A stretch of 46,174 nt of DNA from Eubacteriales Family XIII. Incertae Sedis bacterium (GTDB lineage: Bacteria > Bacillota > Clostridia > Peptostreptococcales > Anaerovoracaceae): the NCBI GenBank assembly GCA_031261395.1, contig JAISJT010000018.1:1-46174 (forward strand). The letters run 5' to 3'. Each line of letters begins with the position of its first letter. Within the stretch, counting starts at the first letter, position 1. The notes under the pieces are model-generated. The model saw only the letters and a program-made list of their open reading frames with translations, had not been told where the DNA came from and ran no database searches. The position numbers and the translations under genes were made by a program. This document shows, piece by piece, positions 36,234 through 44,900 of this stretch.

Positions 36234-36234
36234 G

Positions 36235-39200
36235 TTATTGTATCATCCCGCGCCGCTGATTGCAAGCGCTTCGTCTGCCCAGTCTGTTCGCCACAACGGT
36301 CAACGCGATTACGAGACACAATATGACGGCGAAAAGGATAGTATACACATCTGTCAGGAACATCTTGCCGGTGATATCCTCCAGGATGAAGAACAGTAGT
36401 ATGCCGATCAGAGCCGGGATGAACGCCAAGAGTGACAGCCACACGGGTGCGTCTTTGGTCTTCCCGTCTTTTTCATCTTTGGATCTGCGAATCCTGAGAA
36501 TCGCCGCCACGATGGCGGTCAGGATCCCGATGAGAGCAAAGATCAGGTTTAATAAGGCCCAACCGGAATCCGTCTCCGGAACCACCTCGGGCTCGCCGCT
36601 GACTACCACATCCCCGGCATCGCTATCTGTTGTTTTGTCGTTCGTATTGCCCGCAACAACGGAAGGAAGTTCCACCTCAGCTTCGCCTGGCTCAACGACC
36701 TTAGCCTTAGGCGCAGGCGGCACGCCGGGATCGAACGGGGCCGGATCATCGGCCTTAGGTTCGGGCGTCTCAGGCGGCTCTGGCGGCTCCGGCGGCTCGC
36801 TGGGATCAAACGGAGCCGAATCAGCCGGATCCTTTTCAAACACAGCAGTGACCGCCACTTCATTTGCCGGCATGATCAGCGCCATTGCAGGATCCGTCTC
36901 CGAAGCCGGAGAGGCGGCGCCTTGCACGATCCATTTGGCAAAGTGCCAGCCCTGATCAGCCGCTGCACTGAACCCGGCGCCTTCATTTTCGATCAGAAGG
37001 TTGTCCTCCGGGATGCCCAATACAGACCCGTTCCCCTCGGTGGTAACAGTCAGCTGGTAGGCGGGAACACTCAATCCATAAGCCGAAAATTTATTGGTTT
37101 TCATGACCACCCATGTCGTATCATCGGAAGAGCGGAATCCTTCGCTGCCAAAATCACCGGCATTCGCATACTTCAAGCCATCCAAAATCTCCAATTGGTG
37201 CATCTGCTCATCCAGACCGATTGGTACATGCACGCGGTAAACATGTACGGTGGTCCTGCCCGCAAGAATCCCGGATATGGGAATGGAAATCAAAAGGTAG
37301 TCATCCGGAAGTTCCTGAATCAGCGTTTGCTCGATGAGACTTCCGTCTGTGGCATAGCAGGATTTTATCAGCGTCAAATCGAGATAAAACATACTTCGCT
37401 CACTGTTGTCCCGCGCCTTCAGCGCAATTTTCATTGCATCTTCCGCATCGGATTCTACTTTGTTTACTAAGAGTTTGAATTCCACCACGCCCCCGCCATC
37501 GACCAAAATCGAATCCGCCTCCGTATAAAAGGCTGTATTAAAGAGTTCAGGCAAGCCGAGAACGGAAACATTCGGTGCGTCCGGTGAAATTTCCAGCACA
37601 CTCTGCTTCCGGCCGAGTTCAATATCCACAGTGGCGTTCGGCTCGCTGTTTTCCACTTCTACGCCGCGCGTAATATAGTAACTCCGCGTCTCATCGCGGT
37701 CATAGACCCCGGAACCTGGCCCGGTTTCTTTCAGCGGAATGACCCTGGCTATGATGTTGTAATATCCATCCGGAATATGCTCAAAGAGGAAGGTCGCAAT
37801 GCCTCCCGGCTCCAAATATTCAAGGCTGACAGCGTCATTGATGTTGTCATACAGACCATTGAAGGAAGCGTCTGAAAGACGTTTGTCTCCGCGTGCAATC
37901 ACGACATCCACATCGACCAATTCCCCTGAATCGTTAGTGACGGAGCCGCCAATCGCGCCGCCGGGAGGCAAGGGCGGAATAGGCGGATTTCCGGGGTCCG
38001 AATTGCTGTGCACAAAGACAGCGGAAGGCCCCGCGCCCAATTTATTGTATGCCCAAATCTGTACCCCGTATGCGGTCACATCGTTCGGCAGGATGAAATC
38101 AAGAGAGGTCACATCCACATTTGGGTCGGTATTGACGTCCTGCCATTGGCTCCATGCGCCATCCTTATACAATACAATCTTTGCGCCATATCCAAGGAGC
38201 GGCGTATTGCCGAGATACGAGGGGACCACCCAAGTCGCCGTGATAGTCCCTGTTCCCCCGGCGGTGAGATTCAGCGGCACGGACGGCTTATCAATCACGC
38301 GGACAATATAATCCGCTGTAGCCGGGTCGCCATAATCCGTGGTCACTTTCAGCGTCAAGGGATAATCGCCGATTTGCTTCGTTGCGTCCTTGGTAATGTT
38401 GAGTTTCGGTGCGCCGGGTATAGAGGCGTCGAGGGTCACACCGGTCGGCAAACTGCCCACCACTTCTACAAGCGGCAGCGCAAGACCGGCAAACAAATCG
38501 TCGTGTTCTTCCAAAACCCGTCGGTCAAGCAACTCCTCATTGCGCGGAATTTCAATGATTTCTCCGTTGATTTCGACAGGGATACCCACATAATGAATCT
38601 CAGGGCCTGTTCCCACCTTGTTGACCGCCCACACGTCAAACTGATAGGCGCTCACGCCGTCAGGCAGCGTCACATCATAGAAGTTCTGCGTCGTAGGATA
38701 CAGCGTGGGCCCGTTTGACCAGGTCTTTGTATCCGTATAGAAGTACTTTATCCGTCTGTCATACCCAAGCAGAGGCGTGTTGCCCAAATAATCCGGCACA
38801 TTCCATGAGAGGCGCGTCGTATTTTCTCCGGCGGGCGTCGCCGAAAAATCGGAGACTTCGCCGGGAATATCAATGACCCGAACCGTTATTTCTGCTATCG
38901 CAGGATTGTTTGTATCACTGTAAAGATTGGTGGCTTTGAGTTCGAAGGAGAAGGTCTCCGCGACCTGTGTCGCCTCGGTGCCGATTGATAATGTGGGAGG
39001 GGCATTGTTATCAATCGTAACACCATCGCGCAAACTGCCTGTTACCGGTGCAACCGTTGGTTCAGGCAGTCCGTCCAACAAGAGCGTGTGAGCGATGATG
39101 GTCTGATATCGTTCTACTTCCAGCGTCTCCGGATATATTTCCGCAGGATTGCGTACGTCCTTGGTGAACTCACCGAGGGCATAGCCATCCTCAAACATGA

Positions 39201-42200
39201 TGAATATCTCGTGTTTGCCGTTGGCCAATTTGTCATTGGAGTCGATATAGTCCGGCTGCAGATAGAAGAAGGTCGTGCCGCGCACATCCATGAAACCACT
39301 GCCGGCAAACCATTGAGGTCCGTAAGCGCCCGACCCGTCGTAGACGCCATAGTTTACAGCGTAACTATCGTCCGCATTAAAATAGGGCACAAGCGCGCCA
39401 TCGATATAGATACCATAGGGAATGGCCCCGAATGCCGTTAGCGGCTGGCATGTCTGGAACATCATATTTGAGGTATCGCCTCCGAACAGCGTGTAACCCA
39501 CAACCGCATGCGAAGTCGCATTGTAGTTGATGATGTAGTAATCTCCGTTATAGAAGATGATGTCCTCCTCGCCATCCGTGAGCAACTCGTATGAGCCCGG
39601 CGGAATCCCATTTTCATTTGCGCCTACCGTGACCCGTCTGGACGCAAGTTCCGATTCCCAGCCGCTGAGGTCAACCGATTTGAACGCCGTGTTTTCGGCG
39701 TCTTCATCCGCATACGACCCCAATACAAAGTTATCGTAGGCAGTCAGCCCTGTATAGTCGAGGTATTTGTCCGACCTTGCGCTTACGCGCAGGAAATACA
39801 TCATCCCGCCGTTTGACTGTTTGATGAAATCGTTGAGTACCTGATGGCGGTCAAGGCCGTTTTCGGGATAAGGCGTATCCGCATCCGTCACCGCATCCCA
39901 GCCGTCGCCGTCCCTCTCGCCGATAAACCAATACCGGTGCTCACTGCTGCTCACGCCAAACGGTTTTTCCACCGTCACGGGCATCGGGTCGTCGATTACC
40001 TTAAAGACATCCCGTCCGCCGCCGCCATTGGCGAAAAACTTGACCGTGCCGGTTTCACCCGAATCAAGTTGAATATGTCCGATATCGATGTTGAATACAT
40101 AGCCCAGTGCTTCGCCTGCGACGAAACCCGATGTAACCTTTGTAACTTTGTCAGCATAGGCCATCGCACCGCCAACCTCCTCGAAATGCAGATTTTCTAC
40201 GGCCAGATTGTCCAATGGATAACCGCTTGGGTCAAAGACGACCCGGATATATGCCGTCAGACCGGCGTTGCTGTACGGGGTTACAGATTTGAGTTGCCTG
40301 CGGATGTGCACCTTGGTCGTATCCGTCTCCGTTGTGTAGGGATACTGCGGATTTGCACTGAGATTCGCATTCTCCAGATGTACGGCGACGGATATGGCAT
40401 CGCCTTCCAGCGCAGTCCTTGGCGGCGTGACCGGTATCGTATAGACGGTTCCGCCTCCGGAAATATAGGAGCCGGGAATACTGCCGCTCGCAGTATCCTT
40501 AATGTCTGCTCCGCCCAAGGTGATATCCAAATCTTCAAAGCGCAGCACGCCGCGCACCGGATAGTCAAAGGTCAGGATGACATGGGTGGTCGTCGTCGCG
40601 TCCGCATTTGTGCTGTTCGAAGCGATTCCGTCCGCGGAAGCGGTGAAAATGGCCCGGTTCGCATTGTAGAGATAGGTAATCGCAGAAGGGGCAGACACCG
40701 TGGCGGAGGGCAGTACTGCCTTGCCGCCCGTAGATGTTCCAGCGCTGCCGTTGTCCCAACTCCATCCGATATAGCCCAGACGCTTTCCGGTAAGGGGGTT
40801 CACTAAGGTATCCGGCGGAGTCCCGGAAGCAGGCGTGTACGTATCGCCGTTTTGGACATTGAGCGTATTGTTGGCCTTCAGCACGTTGAAGAGATTGTCG
40901 TTGTCGCGGAACTGCTCGGACATCGTATTGGTGACCGTGGCGGCGCCCTTGGTATAGACAAAGACAAAGATACTGCCGCCGCGGTAGTTGGTCACGCTCG
41001 GCTTCACGGCCGTGCCGATGGTGTAAGGTCCGCCGTCGCTGCCTTCGCGGTAACCGGAATAATTGTAGATAAAGCCGTTGTAGTTGATGGTAGCCGGCGG
41101 TGCCTGCGCTGTCCAACTCTGACCGCCCCGAACGAGGTTTGTCTCGTCCGGGAGCAATACCGTCGGCACGAAAGCGCCTGCTCCGTCATCCACAGCGAGT
41201 TCCGCGTCGGTAGCAAAGACGTGATATTTCAGCCCGATTTCATAATTCGCCGCAAAGTACAGCGTGACCGTTTTGTCATCAGACGGAGTAGAAAATCCGG
41301 TAGGCCTGCCAGCCTGAACGGCGCCGCCGGCAATATCGGGACGCGAATAGCCTTGGTAAATATAGTTTCGCGACACCACGCTCGCGGAAGCATCCGCGCT
41401 CTCTTCCACCAAAATGTTATCAAACAAGGAATCAAAGGCGGTGAATGTGCCGCCGACCTGGGCGATACTGCTTTTCAGCACACGCCCGGCATTGTCGAGT
41501 TCCACGAAGTTGATGGTGACTTGCGTCGTGTTCTCGAAATACAGCGTGACGGTCCTGTCCGCCGTCACCGGATTTACATCCGGCATATGGGTGCCCGCCG
41601 AAGCCGTTCCGCTGGTACCGATGACGTATCCGTGATACTTATAGGTTCCGAAAGACTGGTAATACTCGTCGGAAAGATACATGATACCGCTATAGGGGAA
41701 GGTTTCCGTTACCGCCGTCTTAATCTCCGCTCCGCCGTACATCTGCGTGCCTGCGCTGTCGCATTCAACAAAACGAATCGTCAGTTTCGGATGTTTGGCG
41801 ACATAGATTTTCAGGTTGTACACCGAGGTATTATTGGGTATATTCGGAACCAATACCGACTGTGCTTCATCCGGATAGCCGGGCGTGGGCGAAACGGCGC
41901 CGGGGAAGCCCGACGTTCCCAGGAACTGCCAGCCGGTGGAGGTATAGGTATTGCCGCCCGTGCTCACATCAAAGAGCGCACTGACCGGAAACATCAGCGG
42001 CGCGTTCACCGGAGACTCAATCTGCCTTGCCAGAGCGGTGAGTTCCGCATTGCCGTTGGTCGTGTCATAATACTTGATATTCAGTTTGCCGTACCCCGAC
42101 GCGAGTTCGTACACATAGACAAAATCGTGGTCGGCAGACCCGACGTTGTAGTTTGACACATTGCCGGAGGTGACCGATGACGCGCCGTCGCGCTTGTACC

Positions 42201-44439
42201 CGATATAGTTGTAGGTCTTGCCGCCATAGGTCAGCGTCGCAGACGGCGTCTTGGAATAAGTATTTCCTGCGTAGGTGTTCACCACCGCGTCGTCCGCCTT
42301 GAGCGTAACGCCGTCAATGCGGTCAACATAGTGCGCCGAAACCTTTACCGCAGGCAATTTGTGATAGGTGTGCCCCCCTTGGATTGTGGTTGCCGGGGTT
42401 CCAAGCAGCGCCTGCAAACGCAGATTTGCCGTATTGTCATACAACTGATTGACGGTCGTGCTGTTCACCTTTACATTGTATTTGAACTCGACAGGCGCCC
42501 CGTTGCTAAAGGACGCCGGCGTCCAGGTGATTTTCTGTCCGTTCGTCACAACCGTGCCGCCGCCGCTTGCCTGCGATACATACTGCAAGCCTGCCGGAAG
42601 GGTATCTTCCAGTGATACACTCGACCACGAAATATCGGGCTGCCCAACCATGAACCCATGGTGCACGATATAATTCGGTTTGCCATAATTCACTTGCGCC
42701 CACATACGTCCTCTGATTTCCAGTACAAGTTTCGTATTGTTTGCTCCAATGGTAATGGTGCCAAAATCAATCATATCGCCTGCGCCGAGCGCCTTTTCCT
42801 TATTATAGCGATTGAGGGAACTGGTCTTTGAAACGCGTTCCGTTCCGCTCGTCGTACTTTCACGCAACTTCATCGTAAAAGTACTGTCGGGAACATGCAA
42901 CCCTGTCCCTTCCCCGATGGTGACACTATTTTTCCCTTCCCCAATCCAAAAGGCAACCGGTATCTTAATATTATAGGTGCCCGCAGCAAAATTCTCCGGG
43001 AAGGTAACATAGGCAGAGTAGTAGTGATTGGGTGGCTGGGTTGAGGATTTTGTATCATATTCAAATCCAAAATAATGTGTTTGTCCGACATTTCCGCTTT
43101 GATTAATCGTGCCAAAACCCTCATTGACACCATCGCCTCCATCCGTTGCATATGTCCCGCCCGTTGCACTCAGATTCGTACCGGCAGTAGTCGGCAGTGC
43201 ACCCTGACCATTCGTTACCTTCACCGAATATTGATACTGCTGTTCGCTCGCCACGGGTACCGGATTCGCAGCGCTCCCGTTTCCGATATCGGCAGACTTC
43301 TCGACAGATATTTGGGCATATCTAAAATTGTGAACGACATTTCCGGTCACCGTACTCTTGTATCCGTTGCTCACGGACGGGTCGGAACTGACATAGTAAT
43401 AGGTGACCCCGTCTAATACAATCGACTGCGGAATATTATTCACCGTATATTCCTGCCATTTTTTTATCATCGACAAACTCTGCGGCGTTGCGACGACAGT
43501 ATTGCCGTCGGTCGTCAGAAAGTTTGCTGTTACCGTCGCCTTGTCCGCCGCATCAAAGTCGGCTTCCGACGTAGGCGTTCTCACCTGCTTCAACTTAATG
43601 CCCTCATATTTTATCGTGGTGAGCACACTACAGTAGTGACTGTAATAGGAAGTGTAAAAACCAAACCCCGTGCCGATATCACCGGCAGCCGCATCGGAGA
43701 CGGAAAAGACCAGCCTCCCGTCTAAATAAATATTGAAACCGCCGGTTGTTTTCGTGCCGTTGGCATTGGTCAGTTTTTCAAGCCGAACGTTCAACGGGGT
43801 CGTAGAACCGTTTGCAATACCGGATTTCAGCGTGGTCACCTTACAGTACTCCGGGATATAGTTTCCGTCATTTCCGATGGACCAGGTTCCTTTGTATATG
43901 TTCAGCGACGCCTTGGGGTCGCTCGCATAGGCGCCGTCCGGCTGCGTGAGTGCAAGGGCATAGCCCGTATAGGTATTGCCGGCCAAGGTACCGTTGAAAA
44001 AAAATCCACTCTGCCGGAATGTGTGAAAATTCATATTCAAAGGCTTCAGTGTAAATTCAATCCCGGAAAGCGCACTGTAATCCGTATAAAGGTTTGAGTA
44101 GATATAGTCCATGTGGGAAGGACTTTCATAGCCCATAAACTGTACGCTGTTGTTTGAACCGACAAAGACATGGTCTTGCGTCGCCACGCCGAGGTTGCTG
44201 CGCGACTTCGCCTCTGTGTATGCGCCATCATACCCCGGATGGTCTATGCTATTCGTCCATTTCACCTCGGTGATACTTGCAAGCGGAGGAATGGTAATCG
44301 GCCCCTTCGAAAGGACGCTCGCCACCGGCCCGGCAGCCGCCAGCACCGCCATCGGAGTAGCCAAACCAAGCAACAATACGACCGAGAGGAAAACACCAAA
44401 TCGTTTCGCGAACATTTTCGTCCACTTTTTTCCCATCAT
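36235..44439 (-). CDS. Giant secreted/surface-anchored multidomain protein (lectin-like N-terminus, MucBP-like repeats, Ig/FN3-like modules, B-repeat, Pro/Glu linker, multi-TM C-terminus)
   Basis: About 2,730 aa. Signal peptide MMGKKWTKMFAKRFGVFLSVVLLLGLATPMAVLA. Start moved downstream of the ORF-track ATG because GGAGGTGAAT directly precedes ATGATG. FN3-like NVPDYLGNTPLLGYDRRIKY and VVPSYLGNTPLLGYGAKIVL. Confidence 0.9.
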   Translation of the reverse strand: MMGKKWTKMFAKRFGVFLSVVLLLGLATPMAVLAAAGPVASVLSKGPITIPPLASITEVKWTNSIDHPGYDGAYTEAKSRSNLGVATQDHVFVGSNNSVQFMGYESPSHMDYIYSNLYTDYSALSGIEFTLKPLNMNFHTFRQSGFFFNGTLAGNTYTGYALALTQPDGAYASDPKASLNIYKGTWSIGNDGNYIPEYCKVTTLKSGIANGSTTPLNVRLEKLTNANGTKTTGGFNIYLDGRLVFSVSDAAAGDIGTGFGFYTSYYSHYCSVLTTIKYEGIKLKQVRTPTSEADFDAADKATVTANFLTTDGNTVVATPQSLSMIKKWQEYTVNNIPQSIVLDGVTYYYVSSDPSVSNGYKSTVTGNVVHNFRYAQISVEKSADIGNGSAANPVPVASEQQYQYSVKVTNGQGALPTTAGTNLSATGGTYATDGGDGVNEGFGTINQSGNVGQTHYFGFEYDTKSSTQPPNHYYSAYVTFPENFAAGTYNIKIPVAFWIGEGKNSVTIGEGTGLHVPDSTFTMKLRESTTSGTERVSKTSSLNRYNKEKALGAGDMIDFGTITIGANNTKLVLEIRGRMWAQVNYGKPNYIVHHGFMVGQPDISWSSVSLEDTLPAGLQYVSQASGGGTVVTNGQKITWTPASFSNGAPVEFKYNVKVNSTTVNQLYDNTANLRLQALLGTPATTIQGGHTYHKLPAVKVSAHYVDRIDGVTLKADDAVVNTYAGNTYSKTPSATLTYGGKTYNYIGYKRDGASSVTSGNVSNYNVGSADHDFVYVYELASGYGKLNIKYYDTTNGNAELTALARQIESPVNAPLMFPVSALFDVSTGGNTYTSTGWQFLGTSGFPGAVSPTPGYPDEAQSVLVPNIPNNTSVYNLKIYVAKHPKLTIRFVECDSAGTQMYGGAEIKTAVTETFPYSGIMYLSDEYYQSFGTYKYHGYVIGTSGTASAGTHMPDVNPVTADRTVTLYFENTTQVTINFVELDNAGRVLKSSIAQVGGTFTAFDSLFDNILVEESADASASVVSRNYIYQGYSRPDIAGGAVQAGRPTGFSTPSDDKTVTLYFAANYEIGLKYHVFATDAELAVDDGAGAFVPTVLLPDETNLVRGGQSWTAQAPPATINYNGFIYNYSGYREGSDGGPYTIGTAVKPSVTNYRGGSIFVFVYTKGAATVTNTMSEQFRDNDNLFNVLKANNTLNVQNGDTYTPASGTPPDTLVNPLTGKRLGYIGWSWDNGSAGTSTGGKAVLPSATVSAPSAITYLYNANRAIFTASADGIASNSTNADATTTTHVILTFDYPVRGVLRFEDLDITLGGADIKDTASGSIPGSYISGGGTVYTIPVTPPRTALEGDAISVAVHLENANLSANPQYPYTTETDTTKVHIRRQLKSVTPYSNAGLTAYIRVVFDPSGYPLDNLAVENLHFEEVGGAMAYADKVTKVTSGFVAGEALGYVFNIDIGHIQLDSGETGTVKFFANGGGGRDVFKVIDDPMPVTVEKPFGVSSSEHRYWFIGERDGDGWDAVTDADTPYPENGLDRHQVLNDFIKQSNGGMMYFLRVSARSDKYLDYTGLTAYDNFVLGSYADEDAENTAFKSVDLSGWESELASRRVTVGANENGIPPGSYELLTDGEEDIIFYNGDYYIINYNATSHAVVGYTLFGGDTSNMMFQTCQPLTAFGAIPYGIYIDGALVPYFNADDSYAVNYGVYDGSGAYGPQWFAGSGFMDVRGTTFFYLQPDYIDSNDKLANGKHEIFIMFEDGYALGEFTKDVRNPAEIYPETLEVERYQTIIAHTLLLDGLPEPTVAPVTGSLRDGVTIDNNAPPTLSIGTEATQVAETFSFELKATNLYSDTNNPAIAEITVRVIDIPGEVSDFSATPAGENTTRLSWNVPDYLGNTPLLGYDRRIKYFYTDTKTWSNGPTLYPTTQNFYDVTLPDGVSAYQFDVWAVNKVGTGPEIHYVGIPVEINGEIIEIPRNEELLDRRVLEEHDDLFAGLALPLVEVVGSLPTGVTLDASIPGAPKLNITKDATKQIGDYPLTLKVTTDYGDPATADYIVRVIDKPSVPLNLTAGGTGTITATWVVPSYLGNTPLLGYGAKIVLYKDGAWSQWQDVNTDPNVDVTSLDFILPNDVTAYGVQIWAYNKLGAGPSAVFVHSNSDPGNPPIPPLPPGGAIGGSVTNDSGELVDVDVVIARGDKRLSDASFNGLYDNINDAVSLEYLEPGGIATFLFEHIPDGYYNIIARVIPLKETGPGSGVYDRDETRSYYITRGVEVENSEPNATVDIELGRKQSVLEISPDAPNVSVLGLPELFNTAFYTEADSILVDGGGVVEFKLLVNKVESDAEDAMKIALKARDNSERSMFYLDLTLIKSCYATDGSLIEQTLIQELPDDYLLISIPISGILAGRTTVHVYRVHVPIGLDEQMHQLEILDGLKYANAGDFGSEGFRSSDDTTWVVMKTNKFSAYGLSVPAYQLTVTTEGNGSVLGIPEDNLLIENEGAGFSAAADQGWHFAKWIVQGAASPASETDPAMALIMPANEVAVTAVFEKDPADSAPFDPSEPPEPPEPPETPEPKADDPAPFDPGVPPAPKAKVVEPGEAEVELPSVVAGNTNDKTTDSDAGDVVVSGEPEVVPETDSGWALLNLIFALIGILTAIVAAILRIRRSKDEKDGKTKDAPVWLSLLAFIPALIGILLFFILEDITGKMFLTDVYTILFAVILCLVIALTVVANRLGRRSACNQRRGMIQ

Positions 44440-44510
44440 ATTCACCTCCCATACACCCACATTCATTCAGAATAACGATTACAAGACAACTTGTCAACAA
44501 CCCGCAACCC

Positions 44511-44638
44511 GTCATTCGCCGGCTTGACCGGCGAATCCACACGTCATCCGCCGGCTCGACCGGCGAATCCATGCCAATGACCACCATGGATTCGCCGACC
44601 AAGTCGGCGAATGACAACAGCCAGCAACGGCGAATGAC
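44511..44638. repeat. Cluster of GTCATTCGCCG-hairpin repeats (2 direct, 1 inverted, 1 partial)
   Basis: GTCATTCGCCGGCTTGACCGGCGAATCCA (44511-44539); GTCATCCGCCGGCTCGACCGGCGAATCCA (44543-44571); inverse TGGATTCGCCGACCAAGTCGGCGAATGAC (44587-44615); partial CGGCGAATGAC (44628-44638). Confidence 0.9.
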
Positions 44639-44738
44639 AAACGCACCAAAAAAACACCCCGCGCACAAAGCGCAGAGCGTCCGTCTGACCAATATTAAAC
44701 CCGAAACGGCTATCCCTTAACTCGGAAGCCCCCCCCCA

Positions 44739-44750
44739 GAACACATGTTC
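44739..44750. promoter_or_regulatory. Possible LexA/DinR (SOS) box
   Basis: GAACACATGTTC fits the Firmicutes pattern GAACRNRYGTTY and is fully palindromic as AGAACA-CA-TGTTCT. Confidence 0.35.
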
Positions 44751-44900
44751 TAAGTTATAAATCCTACCCACCATAACACTCCCACAATCCAAAAACAAAA
44801 ATTATTGATAGAATTATACACCGATTTGTCAACACAACGCAAACGACAAACTTGCGCCCATTAAAACGATAACGGGAGAGAAAATATTTCTTCCGGATTG

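Noticed and set aside
40852-42156. 434-aa plus-strand ORF (and 39844-40806, 320 aa) inside the giant surface-protein gene
   Set aside because: Antisense shadow ORFs. The minus frame has a signal peptide, domains and an SD; the plus products are basic/Arg-rich with no recognisable motif.
44249-44798. 84-aa and 147-aa minus-strand ORFs spanning the hairpin repeats
   Set aside because: They run through the repeat cluster and, for the 147-aa ORF, through the giant gene's 5' end in another frame. Likely non-coding, although the G9 tract inside the 84-aa ORF is noted.
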